A DNA stretch of 64,000 bases from Dryococelus australis (lineage: Eukaryota > Arthropoda > Insecta > Phasmatodea > Phasmatidae): the NCBI GenBank assembly GCA_029891345.1, contig CM057006.1, positions 43,854,556 to 43,918,555 on the forward strand. The letters run 5' to 3'. Made by a program: the position numbers and the translations under genes. The notes under the pieces were generated by a model that was given only the letters and a program-made list of their open reading frames with translations, made no database searches and was not told the origin of the DNA. How positions within the stretch are numbered: the stretch's first letter is position 1; every line of letters starts with the position of its first letter. Shown here piece after piece: positions 13,940 to 25,071 of this stretch.

Positions 13940-13970
13940 CTGATGAAGTTGGCTTAGTCAGCGAAACGTC
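13940..13970 (+). ncRNA. hammerhead-ribozyme-like core in a Penelope 3' tail
   Basis: Downstream of the GIY-YIG remnant stand CTGATGA (13,940-13,946), a six-pair stem GTTGGC/GTCAGC closing a TTA loop (13,948-13,962), and GAAACGTC (13,963-13,970). This is the order of a hammerhead core (CUGAUGA, stem II, GAAA, short stem III, cleavage triplet GUC). Such ribozymes are known in Penelope-like elements. Against it, one unpaired A precedes stem II and I do not see a good stem I in the flanks, so it may be a decayed or dimer-dependent form. Confidence 0.5.
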
Positions 13971-13989
13971 ACAATCGCGCAACGACATG

Positions 13990-15243
13990 GAAAATGTGTC
14001 GTCCCACAGTGTGTGTGCATGCGCGCGCATGTGCCTGTCGATGAGTACTACGCTGTGAGTACTCGAATCTCTATCTTTTTATAAAATTATGGTACATTTG
14101 TTCAACCTGATACTAAGTCCAGCAAGGTAAGCATATATAATTTGACAGTCACTGGGCAAGTGTTAATACAAGTTTATCACCTTCAATTTCCTGTTGCACA
14201 GTGTTCCCATTCTCATAATAAATTGTTGTAAATCTCCTTTCTTTTGTTGTGTTCTCATAGTTGAGGGACAGAGTGAGCAATTTCTATTCCATAGGTTCTG
14301 GGTTCATGCCACAGTACTTACAAAGTAGATTTTCATTTCAAATAGGTGCACACATTTGGATTGTGAATTTGCATGAGCAAATCTGGCTGGGTGGAAGCTA
14401 ACTGGGGGGGAGGGGTTCCCCTTGGGGTTGAAGAAATTTTGCAATTTTTTTTAATGAAAAGCATTTTAATAGAAAAGGTAACAAAATAAACAAAATTTAA
14501 CAACTGCTGAAAGGTGTTCCCGAAAGTTTGATGAATTTGAAGTAAATAACACAAAATCAAATTTTGAAAATACAAAATTTGGTCAAAAATTATTTCTACA
14601 TAGATATTTACAAATTGTAAAGAACGGGAAAATGCATGAATTTTTCATGTATATTTTTGCATGTAATTTACAAAATAATTTTTTTTGGACTTCATTTAGT
14701 TTACAATACAAAAAGTAATTACTTTTAAATGATGTTGAAGATGCATACCAAACTCACGTAAAACTTTTTCGTTGGTTTTATTTTGTTTAATTCTCATCTT
14801 TACATAAAATGTTTTGGAGTAAAGTATACAAAAAAAACTGGGATTTTAATGTCCTGTAGTAATGGGTGTATAAGTTATGAATTAAAATGTTTTTTGAACC
14901 AATTTGTAGTTCAAATAATGGAGGTGTTTCAATAGGAAATAGGAAAAAACAAAGAACAAGTTTATTACTGTTGCAAACAGTATTTTTCTGTCCCAGAATC
15001 AGTGTAATTTGATTGAGAAGAAAATCTGAATGTTAACCTTTATGTTTTTCCACCAACATTTTGTAGTGTTTAAAACTGTACATTATGTTATGCATTAGAC
15101 TAACCTGAGTTAATAAATTAATGAGGAACTACTCTTTATAGTGCAGATATTTTTCTTTGAATGTTGGGGATAAAGTTTAGAATGCTTTACCAAATGGTGT
15201 GTGCAACAAAACATAACAAATTTTGTGTGTGGCTGGTTTTTAG
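13990..15243 (+). other. mib1 intron, AT-rich, no feature supported
   Basis: The sequence is AT-rich without long frames. Near 13,995-14,040 there are short GTGTGTGTGCATGCGCGCGCATG-type alternations (partly palindromic CATGCGCGCGCATG). I see no exon or further mobile element ends. Confidence 0.5.
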
Positions 15244-15359
15244 CTGTTACTGCAGAACAGATGTGCTTGACTGGACCCATAATGAATAACGGCAGTTGTG
15301 ACACATCAAATCCAGACATCCAGAAGCTTCAGCAACAACTGCAAGATATCAAAGAGCAG
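15244..15359 (+). CDS. mib1: mind bomb (mib1-type) exon, 116 nt, coiled coil before the last RING
   Basis: The acceptor is GGCTGGTTTTTAG and the donor CAG|GTAACT. The reading ends IQKLQQQLQDIKEQ, which I recognise as the short coiled coil directly before the terminal RING of mind bomb E3 ligases. The preceding VTAEQMCLTGPIMNNGSCD is less conserved linker. It leaves in phase 0 and joins the ACG-ATG-TGC start of the last exon exactly at the conserved EQ-TMCPVC junction. Confidence 0.88.
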
Positions 15360-15688
15360 GTAACTATGTGGTTGTGGAAAAAATCCTGTGGACATTCCAC
15401 CCCCCCCCCCCCCCTCCCTGCTCCCCCAAAGTAACATTTTATCTTCAGCAAGTAAATGTTTGAAACAAATCATGTTTTCACTACAGCAACTTCATTATTT
15501 TGGAGGCAGAAAATGTCTTTCAAAAACTGCTGTCGTGCAGAAGTGCAGTTCAGAGTAAAATGTATGTAAATGTTATGACTTAACTTTTGTCAGCATGACT
15601 TTCAAAATCAAGCATTACATATTTACATACCCATGAACTTACATAGAAGAAACCTGTTCTCAATATGTTTTTGATTGGAGATTATTAC
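15360..15688 (+). other. start of the last mib1 intron
   Basis: This is unique intronic DNA between the donor and the gypsy LTR. It contains a C-rich run (CCACC followed by about 12 C) near 15,399-15,415. Nothing else was seen. Confidence 0.5.
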
Positions 15689-15864
15689 TGTTTTGTTTGT
15701 GTTCTTCCATATCTTTATTCCCTGTTAAGTACATTCTTATTCCTAGTTCAATACATTATTCTTAAAACACCAGTCTACTCCGCCATCTCGTTGCCTACCT
15801 ACTGCCAACCTCTGTCTCTCAACTTCCTCCACGATATTAACATCTACCAGTTACATACACAACA
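15689..15864 (-). repeat. 3' LTR of the intronic gypsy
   Basis: It matches 19,701-19,880 over its length with some substitutions and a small length difference around 15,750. Immediately right, the minus strand reads AGAGAAGGGAAGG, a polypurine tract (15,865-15,877). A 21-bp segment spanning the LTR end and the tract (15,854-15,874) recurs exactly at 15,919-15,939. Confidence 0.88.
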
Positions 15865-15980
15865 CCTTCCCTTCTCTGAAACCTCATATTGTTATATACA
15901 AAGCCCCAGCCACACAAGCATACACAACACCTTCCCTTCATTAAACTCTCCACCAATGCCACCTAGAACTATTTACCCTG

Positions 15981-18850
15981 CTAGGTATTATTTATGTTCT
16001 CAATTGTTACGACACACAAAACATTACCAGTTACATATTTCCAATCGTAGCTGGCTCCCATACCCTTCTGAACTACTACTGCCTGACCTTTTGAATACCG
16101 TATGGGTTTTCTCTGTGCCTGCCTATCATAGTGGTTTTTCGCCTTTGCCTGTTTTGAAAGTAATTGTGATCTGATTTGTGGATGTACTTTTGGAGTCAGG
16201 TTATTCGTAGTTACTGGTATCCTTGTTCTAACTAGTCTGCTCATTAATATTTGTGCTGGTGCAACTTCTAGACCTGAGAGAGGAGTGTTATGATACTCCA
16301 TTAATGCTAGCCAGTATTCTTTTCCCGCCTCCCCACTTTTTCGCAATATATTTTTAGCTTTCCCCGCCCCTTTTTTTGCCATACCATTGGCCTGTGGGTA
16401 GTGTGGACTGGATGTGCAAAACTCAAAGTCCAGTTCATGTGAAAAGTATCGGCATTCATAAGAATAAAAAAGCATATTATCAGCAATTATAATCTTAGGT
16501 ATACCATGTGTGCAAAATATGCTTTTAAGGGAACTTATTACACTACCTGATTGCTTACTATGTAACTGTACTATTTATAGCCACCTAGACAAGTAATAAA
16601 ACACAATCAAGTAACTCTTTCCTCCAAATTCAAGAATGCCTGCTCCTAATTTCTCAAACAGAAGTTTAGGCACTGAATGTGGAATCAGCGGTTCTTTTTG
16701 ATTTGTGATCCTGTACTTTTCACAAACTCTGCATTCTGCTACATACCTTTCGATGTCGCTTGGCATTCCTGGCGAAAAGGACAACCTCCTTGCCCTTGAT
16801 TTTGTTTTGCAAACCCCAAAATGACCTTCATGGATCACTTTCAAGATGTTTGGCCTCAAATTTTTTGGAACAACAATTTTGTCGTTTAGAAACACTAATC
16901 CATCCTCTACATAAAGATCACACTGTACAGACCAGTACGGAAGACAATGCACTAGTATGCTGAACTTTTTACGAGGCCACCCTGTTTTCACAAGTTCACC
17001 ACTTCACTGAGCACAGAATCTGATGCCAGTTCTCTTCTGAATTCTTCCTTCCGCACGTCACTTATTGGAAGATGCTTGGCCACACTATGTACAACTTCAC
17101 ACATTTCATCATCATCTTCCACTTCGTCTTTGTTGTATGCTCGAGACAGCAAATCTGCTACGTGCATAATTTTGCCTGGTAGGTATTGTACTTCCAGGTT
17201 ATATTTCAATAACTTGAGCTTCAGCTACTGAAGTCAGGATGACATAATTTTTGACACTTATTTACTTATTATAGCCACTAGTGGCTTATACTCAGTTAAA
17301 CTCTGCACAGCACTGCCATATATGTAGTAATGAAATTTCTTTGTGGCATAGACTAATGCTAAGAGTTCTTTTTATATCTGTGTCCATTTCTTCTCTGTCT
17401 CAGTCAGGCTACGTGATGCAAATGCTATTGATTGTCCATTCTGAAGTAAGCAGCATCCCAGACCCTCTTGGGATGCATCACACTGGATTGTAATAGGTTT
17501 TTCACCATTAAATGTTCCTAGAGATGGGGCACTGCTAATTGCTGATTTGATGGTGACAACACATTCAGAATGGCTCTTCATCCAGTGTCAGGTGATATCA
17601 GCCCGCAATAGTGCTCTCAGAGGTGCTATCAGTGTTGCCATATTTGGTATAAATGGTCGTAGATAGTTGACCATTCCAAGTATTCTCTGTAGTTCCTTCT
17701 TGTTCTGTGGGTCAGGCAAGCACTGAATTGCTGCTATTCTTTCAGGGTCAGGTCTGATTTCGCTGTTAGAAAATAAATGCCCCATAAAACGGACTACTGA
17801 TACAGTATATTGAAGCTTCTCTGGATTAAATTTGATGTTTTGGTCTCTTGCTCTTTGTAGCACTTTTGCAACAATTTTATCATGTTCCTGTTGTGATGAA
17901 GCAACAACAAGAATATCATCAAAGTAGACGACACCACCATCAATGTCACCAAACACATGTTCATTTAGTTCCTGAGATTTCTCTGGTGCACAAGACATAC
18001 CAAATGGAAGACGCCAGAACTTGTAGCAGCCCCATGCAGTGGAAAATGTGCACAAGTCACTTGACTTCTTATCATGTTCTAGTTGCCAAAATCCATCTTT
18101 AAGATCAAAGACAGAAAAAATTGATTTTCCGGATAGTTTATCTGTCAACTGTTCAATTGTGGGTATTTCATAGAACTCTCGTTTAATTGCACGGTTCAAA
18201 TCTTGTGGGTCCATCTAAGTCTTAAGGTGCCATTTGGTTTCTCCACAATCACCAGGTTGTGAAACCAGGCATGTGGCTCTTCCACTTTCTGAACAATTCC
18301 TTTTTTCACCAAAGATGCAAGTGTATTCTTAAATTTGTTGGCAAATGTTTGTGGTTGCCTCCTTGGAGGTCTGACTTGGGGCTGATGATTGTCTACACTT
18401 ATGTTGCATTTACCTGGAAATTTTCCTAAGCCAGTAAATACATCTTTATTGTCTTGAATGAACATACTTTTCTCAGGCTCTTTTACCATGAGATCAGTAC
18501 CAACTAGGTGCACTCTTCTAATCAAATTTAGGTGAACACAAGCTTGCAGACCCAGTATAGGAGTGCTGTCAGCATCTGCAATCCTAAAATCCATGTATTT
18601 TACTACATTATTTGCCTCACATCTCAGGTTGACAATTCCAATTGGTTTCACCTTAAATCCACCGTAACTCTCTAGCACTTCATTTGTGTCCCTTACTTTC
18701 AGCTGATTGTCAATTTTCCTAAATAGTTTTTCTGGAATAATATTGATCTCTGGCCCTGTATCCAACTTGAATCTTATTCTCGTGTCCTCAATTGCAATGA
18801 CTTCATGCAATTTTGTTGTATTTTTTTGTGTTCCTAAGCACATTGTTGCA
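15981..18850 (-). pseudogene. intronic gypsy pol: protease, RT, RNase H, integrase (broken)
   Basis: Right to left: protease with FKLDTGPEINIIP (about 18,770-18,730, DTG intact); RT from about 18,250 with DLKDGFWQLEHD and the catalytic VVYFDDILVV (near 17,930); RNase H with TIQCDASQEGLGC (about 17,490) and TLTE-like LTETEKKWTQI; connector with YLPGKIMHVADLLSR (about 17,170). The integrase has HEGH...CRVC zinc ligands (16,880-16,730) and a core at about 16,640-15,990. Frameshifts separate the blocks near 18,214, 17,585 and 16,570. The first catalytic Asp reads Tyr (YLIVFYYLSRW) and the catalytic Glu reads Lys (NGMAKKGAG), so the integrase could not work. The frame fades near 15,981. Confidence 0.88.
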
Positions 18851-19586
18851 AAATTACAAGTTTTCCATATTTATGGCACTGTTTGCCATATGCTGGGCAT
18901 TTGTTCCATGAATGTGTATAATTGTACTGTTTACACTTGACAGTGTTTTCCTTTTTATTTTGCCTATTCAGACCCGCATAATTTTTCTTGCAAGAGAACA
19001 CAGCATTAACTGATATTGGAACAGTTGATTCTGAGACTACTGTCTTTTTGATCTCACCTTGAAGGCACTGCAGTTGTTGTGTGCTTGTTTCAGCCAATCT
19101 GCCCAGCTCACATGCTTTTTCTAAGTCAGGTGTTGTGTTCGTAGTATTTCCTGTTGTAATGCAGAGTCCCTGACACCCATAAAAATTCAATCCCGCACAA
19201 TTTCATCCACCTGCACACCGAATTCACAACTGCGTACTAACTTTTTCAGGTCAGTCAAAAACTGTTGAAACGGCTCTTTGCTCTCACTGTTTTCTTGAAT
19301 ACAGTAGAAATCGTTCATATGGCACGTTTTTCCTTGGTCGGCAGTACAATTCAAACGCCTTGCACACTTTATTTTGTTTTATCATCATCTGACAGGTTAA
19401 ATGTGTTGAAAACTTCGACGGCCTCTTCTCCCACGAGGTTAAGTAGAATTGTTGCTTTGATTTCTGATGATTTTCCGACTTCCCGGATGCAATCATGTAG
19501 ATGTCGAAGTTTCGTATAAATCTTCTCCAGTTTTCACTGAGATTACCTGAACGATTCAAAACGTTGGGCTTGTTTGTGTCCGCCAT
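18834..19586 (-). pseudogene. intronic gypsy gag
   Basis: It begins at ATG 19,586 with MADTNKPNVLNRSG, then NWRRFIRNFDIYMIASGKS (gypsy Gag start). A frame change occurs near 19,190-19,290. The nucleocapsid part carries two knuckles at about 18,935-18,850. They read CKQYNYTHSWNKC and CHKYGK, where Tyr sits at the second Cys of each, consistent with TGT to TAT changes. Gag is therefore degraded. Confidence 0.75.
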
Positions 19587-19682
19587 CGCTAAAAGTCACT
19601 AGCGACGCGAGTTTAACAACTGCATGAGTGAATTCGAGGTTGCAACCTCTCACTCAATACATTAATTAACCGGGATCTTTAG

Positions 19683-19700
19683 CTCTCATCGACTGCGCCA
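19683..19700 (-). promoter_or_regulatory. tRNA primer-binding site of the intronic gypsy
   Basis: On the minus strand TGGCGCAGTCGATGAGAG starts directly at the LTR edge (19,701), with no spacer. The position and TGG start are as expected for a primer-binding site. I do not assign the tRNA. Confidence 0.65.
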
Positions 19701-19880
19701 TGTTTTGTTTGTGTTCTTTCATATCTTTATTCCTTGTTAGGTACATTCTTATTCCTAGTTTTATTATCACAACAATCTTACAACACCAGTCTACTCCGCC
19801 ATTTTGTTGCCGACCTACTACAAACCTCTGTCTCTCAACTTCCTTCATGATATTAACATTTACCAGTTACATACACAACA
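19701..19880 (-). repeat. 5' LTR of the intronic gypsy
   Basis: This is the partner of 15,689-15,864. TG...CA ends are intact and it is adjacent to the primer-binding site on its left. Confidence 0.88.
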
Positions 19881-20029
19881 ATTGCATACAATAGATTATA
19901 TGGCATCCAAACCTAAACCGGCTGTATTTTATACGAGGTTAGTTGGTGATCAAAACTTAAGCATATTTTCATTTCAAATGTGTCCTTATCAGACGCCACC
20001 CACTGCTCGCTTGTAAGTCGCAGACCAGG

Positions 20030-20545
20030 TGGGTGGCCATGTTGGTCGCTAGTACACCAACATATGGAAGCTTCCTGCTCTATCATTTCTTACCACTGCC
20101 CCCCTCCATAAGTATGGTCTGACCAACACATAATGTCGACCAATGCATCATCCTATGTCACCGACTGGCAAAATGTTGGTTGTGTATCTCTACACACTGC
20201 CACCCACGGCCCCCTCCATAAGTCTGTTCTGAACAGCACAAAATGTCAGCCAATTTACCATCGAAGCCCCACCCGACTGGCAGCGGCAGGCAGTCACGTT
20301 GGTGGTGTGTAGCTATCAAAGCCCCACCTAACCGGCCATGGAGTGGACGTCCATATTGTCGGCCAGTCACCGTGGCCAGAGAACTTCCTGCTCTGCCAAT
20401 TTGGTCTGTCATCTTGGAAGTTGCACTGACTGGCAAGATGGCGGCCAGCAGTGGTGGTGGACCAGAACTTCCTGCTTTATCAATCCGGTCAGTCATCTTG
20501 GAAGTCACACTGCCTAGCAAAATAGTGGCCGGCATAGCACAGCAT
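20030..20545. repeat. degenerate GC-rich minisatellite-like array, unit near 80 bp
   Basis: Related units appear at about 20,385-20,465 and 20,466-20,545. Each has CTTCCTGCT, CAGTCATCTTGGAAGT-like and CTGGCAA/CTAGCAA blocks, then a GCGGCCAG/TGGCCGG block. More decayed units precede them (CCCCCTCCATAAGT at about 20,100 and 20,208). The array is non-coding. The stretch 19,881-20,030 is plain intron. Confidence 0.55.
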
Positions 20546-20649
20546 GCACTGCAGTTAGCACTGCAATCAGTCACAATCTCCGCCTTTTATCTCGATGAAC
20601 ATGGAGTCACAACCTTTATCATCGCTAACCGGTTGTCGCCAGTGCCGAC

Positions 20650-20893
20650 TGACTGTAATTTCCGAACCACGTAATACATATAATTGTCAGATTCATAACA
20701 TAAGCATCACCCCAGACGATGAGATGGCTCACAAGGTCAAGTTTGACCTATGTCTACTTATAAGCAAAGTTGGCTGTAATTCCCGAACCATGTAGGATAC
20801 AGTTACCAAATTCATATCATACGCATCACCCCAGATGACGATGAGTCTCACAAGGCCAAGTCTGACCTATGTATAATTATAAGCATAGTTGAC
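20650..20893. repeat. tandem repeat, two units of about 120 bp, before Penelope element 1
   Basis: Unit 1 (about 20,653-20,772) and unit 2 (about 20,773-20,891) share CGAACCA, GCATCACCCCAGA, GATGAG, CTCACAAGG and TATAAGCA-AGTTG landmarks. A short third start (GAACCATCGATG) follows. The array ends about 40 bases before the RT-related frame, where terminal repeats of Penelope-like elements would be expected. Confidence 0.65.
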
Positions 20894-20929
20894 TAATTTA
20901 TGAACCATCGATGCCCGGTATGGACCTGG

Positions 20930-23170
20930 TATGCATATTTCTTTGAGGAAACTGGAAAAGAAATTGATTGCTCTATCACAATGTTCCAACAACTTCACCA
21001 CTCTCTGCAAGTGTCGTAATGAGGGAGTCATTCCAAAGGGACTTAAGTCAAATCTCCAGTGAATAGCAAACAGGCTTAAAAAATAGCCCAAAAAGCCAGC
21101 CAAAGTCTTCTGAACGAAAGAATTTCTGCATGCCACTATCAAAAATTGCAGTTGAACAAAGAAATATCAGTCATACAGCTTGAAATCCAGTCCGTGATCA
21201 GTCCCAAAGGCTTCAATAGGATATATAAATCAATCTCAAATCTTGTCCAGAAAAAACCTCTAAAGAGCAAAGAAAAGCAAAAATATAAACTGACCAAGTT
21301 GACAAGAGGCAAAAACTAAAACACCTACCACATCCCAGAGCATCGATACAGTAATTAATGTATCTTCCAAAAAACTGTCAACCTTCAAAAGTCCTAAACG
21401 TCAGCATTGCTCCACGACATATTCCTGTAATAGACATAGTTTCATCTGTTGAGAGCGCCATTTACAAACTTCCTGCTGCCAAACAAGATGAATTTTTTTG
21501 GATTGTGCGAATAGCGATTACCTCAGCTGGCCCACCAAAACCAAACATTTCTTCTGATGAACTCAAAGCCATAAAACACCCAAATCCAACCCTAGTATTG
21601 TAATTCTTGCTGCAGACCAAGTTTGTACCACTGTCATCCTAGACAAAGCAGACTACGAAAACAAAATCACAGATCTCGTCACCACTGACAAACACATACA
21701 TCTGAATAAAGATCCCACTGCCAGCATTGAACGCAAGAGGTGTACCAAATTTTGAAAAAACATCAGTCACATCCTGGATAGAACAAGTACAGAGCTCGCG
21801 TCTCATAGCAGCAAGCCACCTCACATATATGGTCTTCCAAAAATCCATAATCTAGAAATGCCTTTGCAACCTATCATCAGCTTCTGCAATTCTCCATGTC
21901 AGAAACTGCCCATATATCTACTAAAAATTGTTGAATTTCTCACAGGCCAGACACCAACTTTTGTCAAAGACTCAAGTAATTTCATTTTCATTTCCATGGC
22001 AAAAACATTGGAAATAGCAAGCACAGACATCCTAATGAGTTTTGATGTCCAGAGCCTTTTTATCAATGTTCCTGCAGGTGAAACACTCACCAATGTCAAG
22101 GCCAAGTTGGAAGCCAACCTAACTTTAAAAGACAGAACGAATCTACCAATTCCATCCATAATGGAAATGATTACTCTGTGTCAACACAACATATTTCCTG
22201 TTTAAGGACAGTTTCTACAAAAAAAAAAACTGATGGCATGGCAACAGGGTCGTCACTCTCACCATTCATGGCCAACATATTCATGGAAAGTTTTGAGCAG
22301 GAGGCACTCAGTAAAAGCAGTAGGCTACCTAAAGTCTGGCTTCGTTATGTGGATGACACGTTTCTTGTCTGGCAATGTGGACCCGAAAGCCTGGAGGAAT
22401 TTGCCAACTTCCTTGACTCACTGAGTCCATCAATATAATTCACCTATGAAACAGAAACAAACAAATGGCAGCATTCCTTTCCTGGGTGTCCTAGTCAGTA
22501 GAGAAAACCGTAGTCTTGCAACAAAAGTGTACAGGAAACCAACACATACTGGCCAATATCTTCATTTTGCCTCTAACCACCCAAAAAGCACTAAAACTGG
22601 CATAATTCATACACTAGCTAACCGAGCCGAGTTTATATGCTCAAACAAAAAAAATCTATCGCGGAAGAACACAATCAAATAAAAAAAAGAACTCCAGGCA
22701 GAAATCCCAGAGAGACCAAAAAACCAGGCTGCACCCTAGTTATACCTTATGTTCAGGGTCTTTTTGAAAAAATAAGATGTCTGGGAAATAAATGTGGACT
22801 ACGAACAGCATTCCAGGCAAAATTCACTATTAAAAGTATAGTTGCCAGGGTGAAACCAGCAACAGACGAACTACAAACCCATAACTATGTATGTCAGATC
22901 CCCTGTGAAACAAACTGGCAGAGTGCTCTCGACTCAAATTAAAGAACACAAAAACAATTTGAAAAAAAGATGAAACTCTAAAATTCAGACTAGCGGAACA
23001 TGCTTGGGAAAACAGCCATAAAATTCTTTGGTAAAATTCAACTCCACTCCCTCAGGAAGCCAACAAAATCAAAAGGAAAATCAAGGAATCAGATTTTACT
23101 ATTAGCAATAATATTATTTTCAGTCATCAGAGCATTGAGTTAAAAAATATGTGGATCCCATTAATTAAGA
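20930..23170 (+). pseudogene. Penelope-like element 1: reverse transcriptase and remnant GIY-YIG
   Basis: Across three + frames the sequence follows a Penelope-like protein. The N-terminal part reads LRKLEKKLIAL...CRNEGVIPKGLKS (about 20,935-21,060). Then come RHIPVIDIVSSVESAIYKLP (21,415-21,480), PPKPNISSDELKAIK, a VCTTVILDKADYENKI segment (about 21,615), and PLQPIISFCNSPCQKLPIYL (21,860). The RT palm follows with DILMSFDVQSLFINVP, SPFMANIFMESFE, and the catalytic RYVDDTFLVW (about 22,343). FLGVLVSR and YRKPTHTGQYLHFASNHP stand near 22,480-22,590. The GIY-YIG region is reduced: CQIPCE is followed directly, out of frame, by QTGRVLSTQIKEHK, so the stretch holding YIG is gone. Many stops. The tail abuts the LTR at 23,208. 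Confidence 0.88.
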
Positions 23171-23207
23171 GAGAAACTTCTTTGCAGCACAAAATTACGC
23201 CATCGGG

Positions 23208-25071
23208 TGAGACACCAATTACTTACTGGTTGATGGGCGCCAGTGGTGTTTCCCAGACACCGCACTTTGAAACGCAGGGTTCTCAGGGATGCTGTGGGTT
23301 CTGTGTGTCCGTCTCACCCAAGTGTCTTTACAAACACTTTTGCATTACTAAACATTTATGAAAAACACTGTATGAAGTAGGAGTCTGCTGCATTTTGACA
23401 CTACAGGGAAACATATTTTGTACATTGAGAGAATTACTTTTATTTTACCACTTATTACACATTGTGCCAATACTGAGTTATGGTTAACCTCGGGCGTGAC
23501 TAGCTAACTCCAGTGGGTGATACCCCAGCTCTTGAGTTAGCTAGAACACTCCGTGATGGATGAGTTCTCTGTGGTGCGTGAGAGCACAATCTTCACAGGG
23601 TAAGAGGTCTACAGCCACTGTGATGGACTGCAGATTTCACCCAGAGATGGGACACGGAGTATGAACATGAACACTTAACACGTGCAAATATCTACTTCAC
23701 TAACGCATACTCGTCGGGACATGTCTCCTAACCACGTGATGTGTGGCAACGGTCTGTACACTTAGCAGGCTAGGATGAAAATAATACAGCCGTACAAATT
23801 ACATAAATATCAATTACAAAACATGGGACACAATATGAATAGGCCCAATAAACACGCAGGTGCGTGAAAGCATTCTTAGATGGCGTGGTTGCAGCTGGAT
23901 AAAGTTTGTAGCGGAGCAGATGGAATCGCAATAGTTTTCATGAAAAATGGCAAATCCTTACTGAACAGCATGGTAGCGGTATTGGGAAAACTATTCCCCT
24001 TATGATTCAAGCATACAAAAACTGGTAGTGAGCCTGATGGCGGATAATCAAACATGTGCAAAGACCGTGTGGTCATTTACCAAAAAGCATCAATCATGGA
24101 AAATCACAAGAACCCTTAAATGAAACAATACATGTTACCCTGAGAAAATTATGGTGCACATGAAGTTACAAGAAAGAACACTTTAAGCGCAAGGATGGTA
24201 CAGATACGGACTTGGCGGCTATTGACCGTTAACCATGTGGTCGCAAATTATGTGGCCGTAACACAATTCAACATGACAAAACCCTAAAAATACATACATA
24301 TAATCATTACCATTATTATTGCTCGCAGCAATTATGCAGAAATTACAATCAAAAGCCTTTAACATAGGCGGATGGCGCCGGGCAGCATGGCCTCTCAATC
24401 TTTCTTCCTTCCCTTGATTTAAGTTGGAAAAACCACAAGGGCTACAAAATATTTATTTAAGCGGAAGCATTATGGTGGGGATGTCCGGCAAAACGTATGC
24501 ATAACAAAGGTTAACTGGTAAACTAAAGTGAACTATGGAAATCTAACTTGGTGTAAAAATATGATGTGCGTACGCGACAGTGTCTTACCTCGCCAGCTCT
24601 CCTAGGACGATTGCCCAGAGGTAGGGGTCGCGCGGACCTACCATGGCTGCCTACGGGGTTCACACAAGCGGAAGTGCTATGCACGCAGAGTAAAACTTTT
24701 ATTATGGAAAATAAATGGCACACAAGAGATTGAACTACATAATAACAAAAACAATTTAAATAGTGAAATATTGGTGTTCAATGACTGACTGTTCTTTATA
24801 GGCATTTATGCTGGAATATTAATGTCCTTGTTCTTCGCGCAGCGTACATTTTGAATTTGAAAGTAACATTGCACAATATTTTAAGTAAAGACATATTATA
24901 CTTTTAGAACATTTTTTGACCTGAAAATAAACATACGTGGTACTGAAGATCACTTATCCTGTTTCGGAAAAGTCTGTAGTTGTGGCGTCTGCACGCACGT
25001 GCTTGCCCACATGTCACATGAGCTGTGATGGCAGTCATGGTCTGGCTGCCGCTGCCTATTAGCCGGCATCA
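23208..25071 (-). mobile_element. solo LTR of the Gyp-1 family in the last mib1 intron
   Basis: TGAGACAC...GGCATCA boundaries match those of the Gyp-1 LTRs. It covers the full LTR (1,864 bp) without adjoining gag or pol, so it is a solo LTR, usually formed by recombination between two LTRs. The flanks (ATCGGG left, AAAAC right) do not show a target duplication. It preserves the sequence into which the Helitron jumped in the other copy (around 23,818). Confidence 0.75.

Larger units (their letters stand above)
15689..19880 (-). mobile_element. complete minus-strand Ty3/gypsy element in the last mib1 intron
   Basis: Two LTRs of 176 bp (15,689-15,864) and 180 bp (19,701-19,880) bound a gag-pol body of about 3.8 kb read right to left. 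Both LTRs run TGTTTTG...ACACAACA on the + strand. Flanks are ATTAC on the left and ATTGC on the right, a probable 5-bp target duplication with one change. A TGG-type primer site touches the right LTR and a polypurine tract touches the left LTR. The element is antisense to mib1. Frameshifts and replaced catalytic residues show it is inactive. Short LTRs and gag motif NWRRFIRNFDIYMIASG fit a compact insect gypsy lineage. Confidence 0.9.

Noticed and set aside
15665-16174. 169-residue + strand frame with hydrophobic start
   Set aside because: It begins before the LTR at 15,689, crosses the whole 3' LTR and runs antisense into the integrase; composition explains its length.
20158-20674. Overlapping 138- and 143-residue frames on opposite strands
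   Set aside because: They fall in the GC-rich degenerate repeat array; stop-free length is due to composition and the repeats are not multiples that suggest coding.
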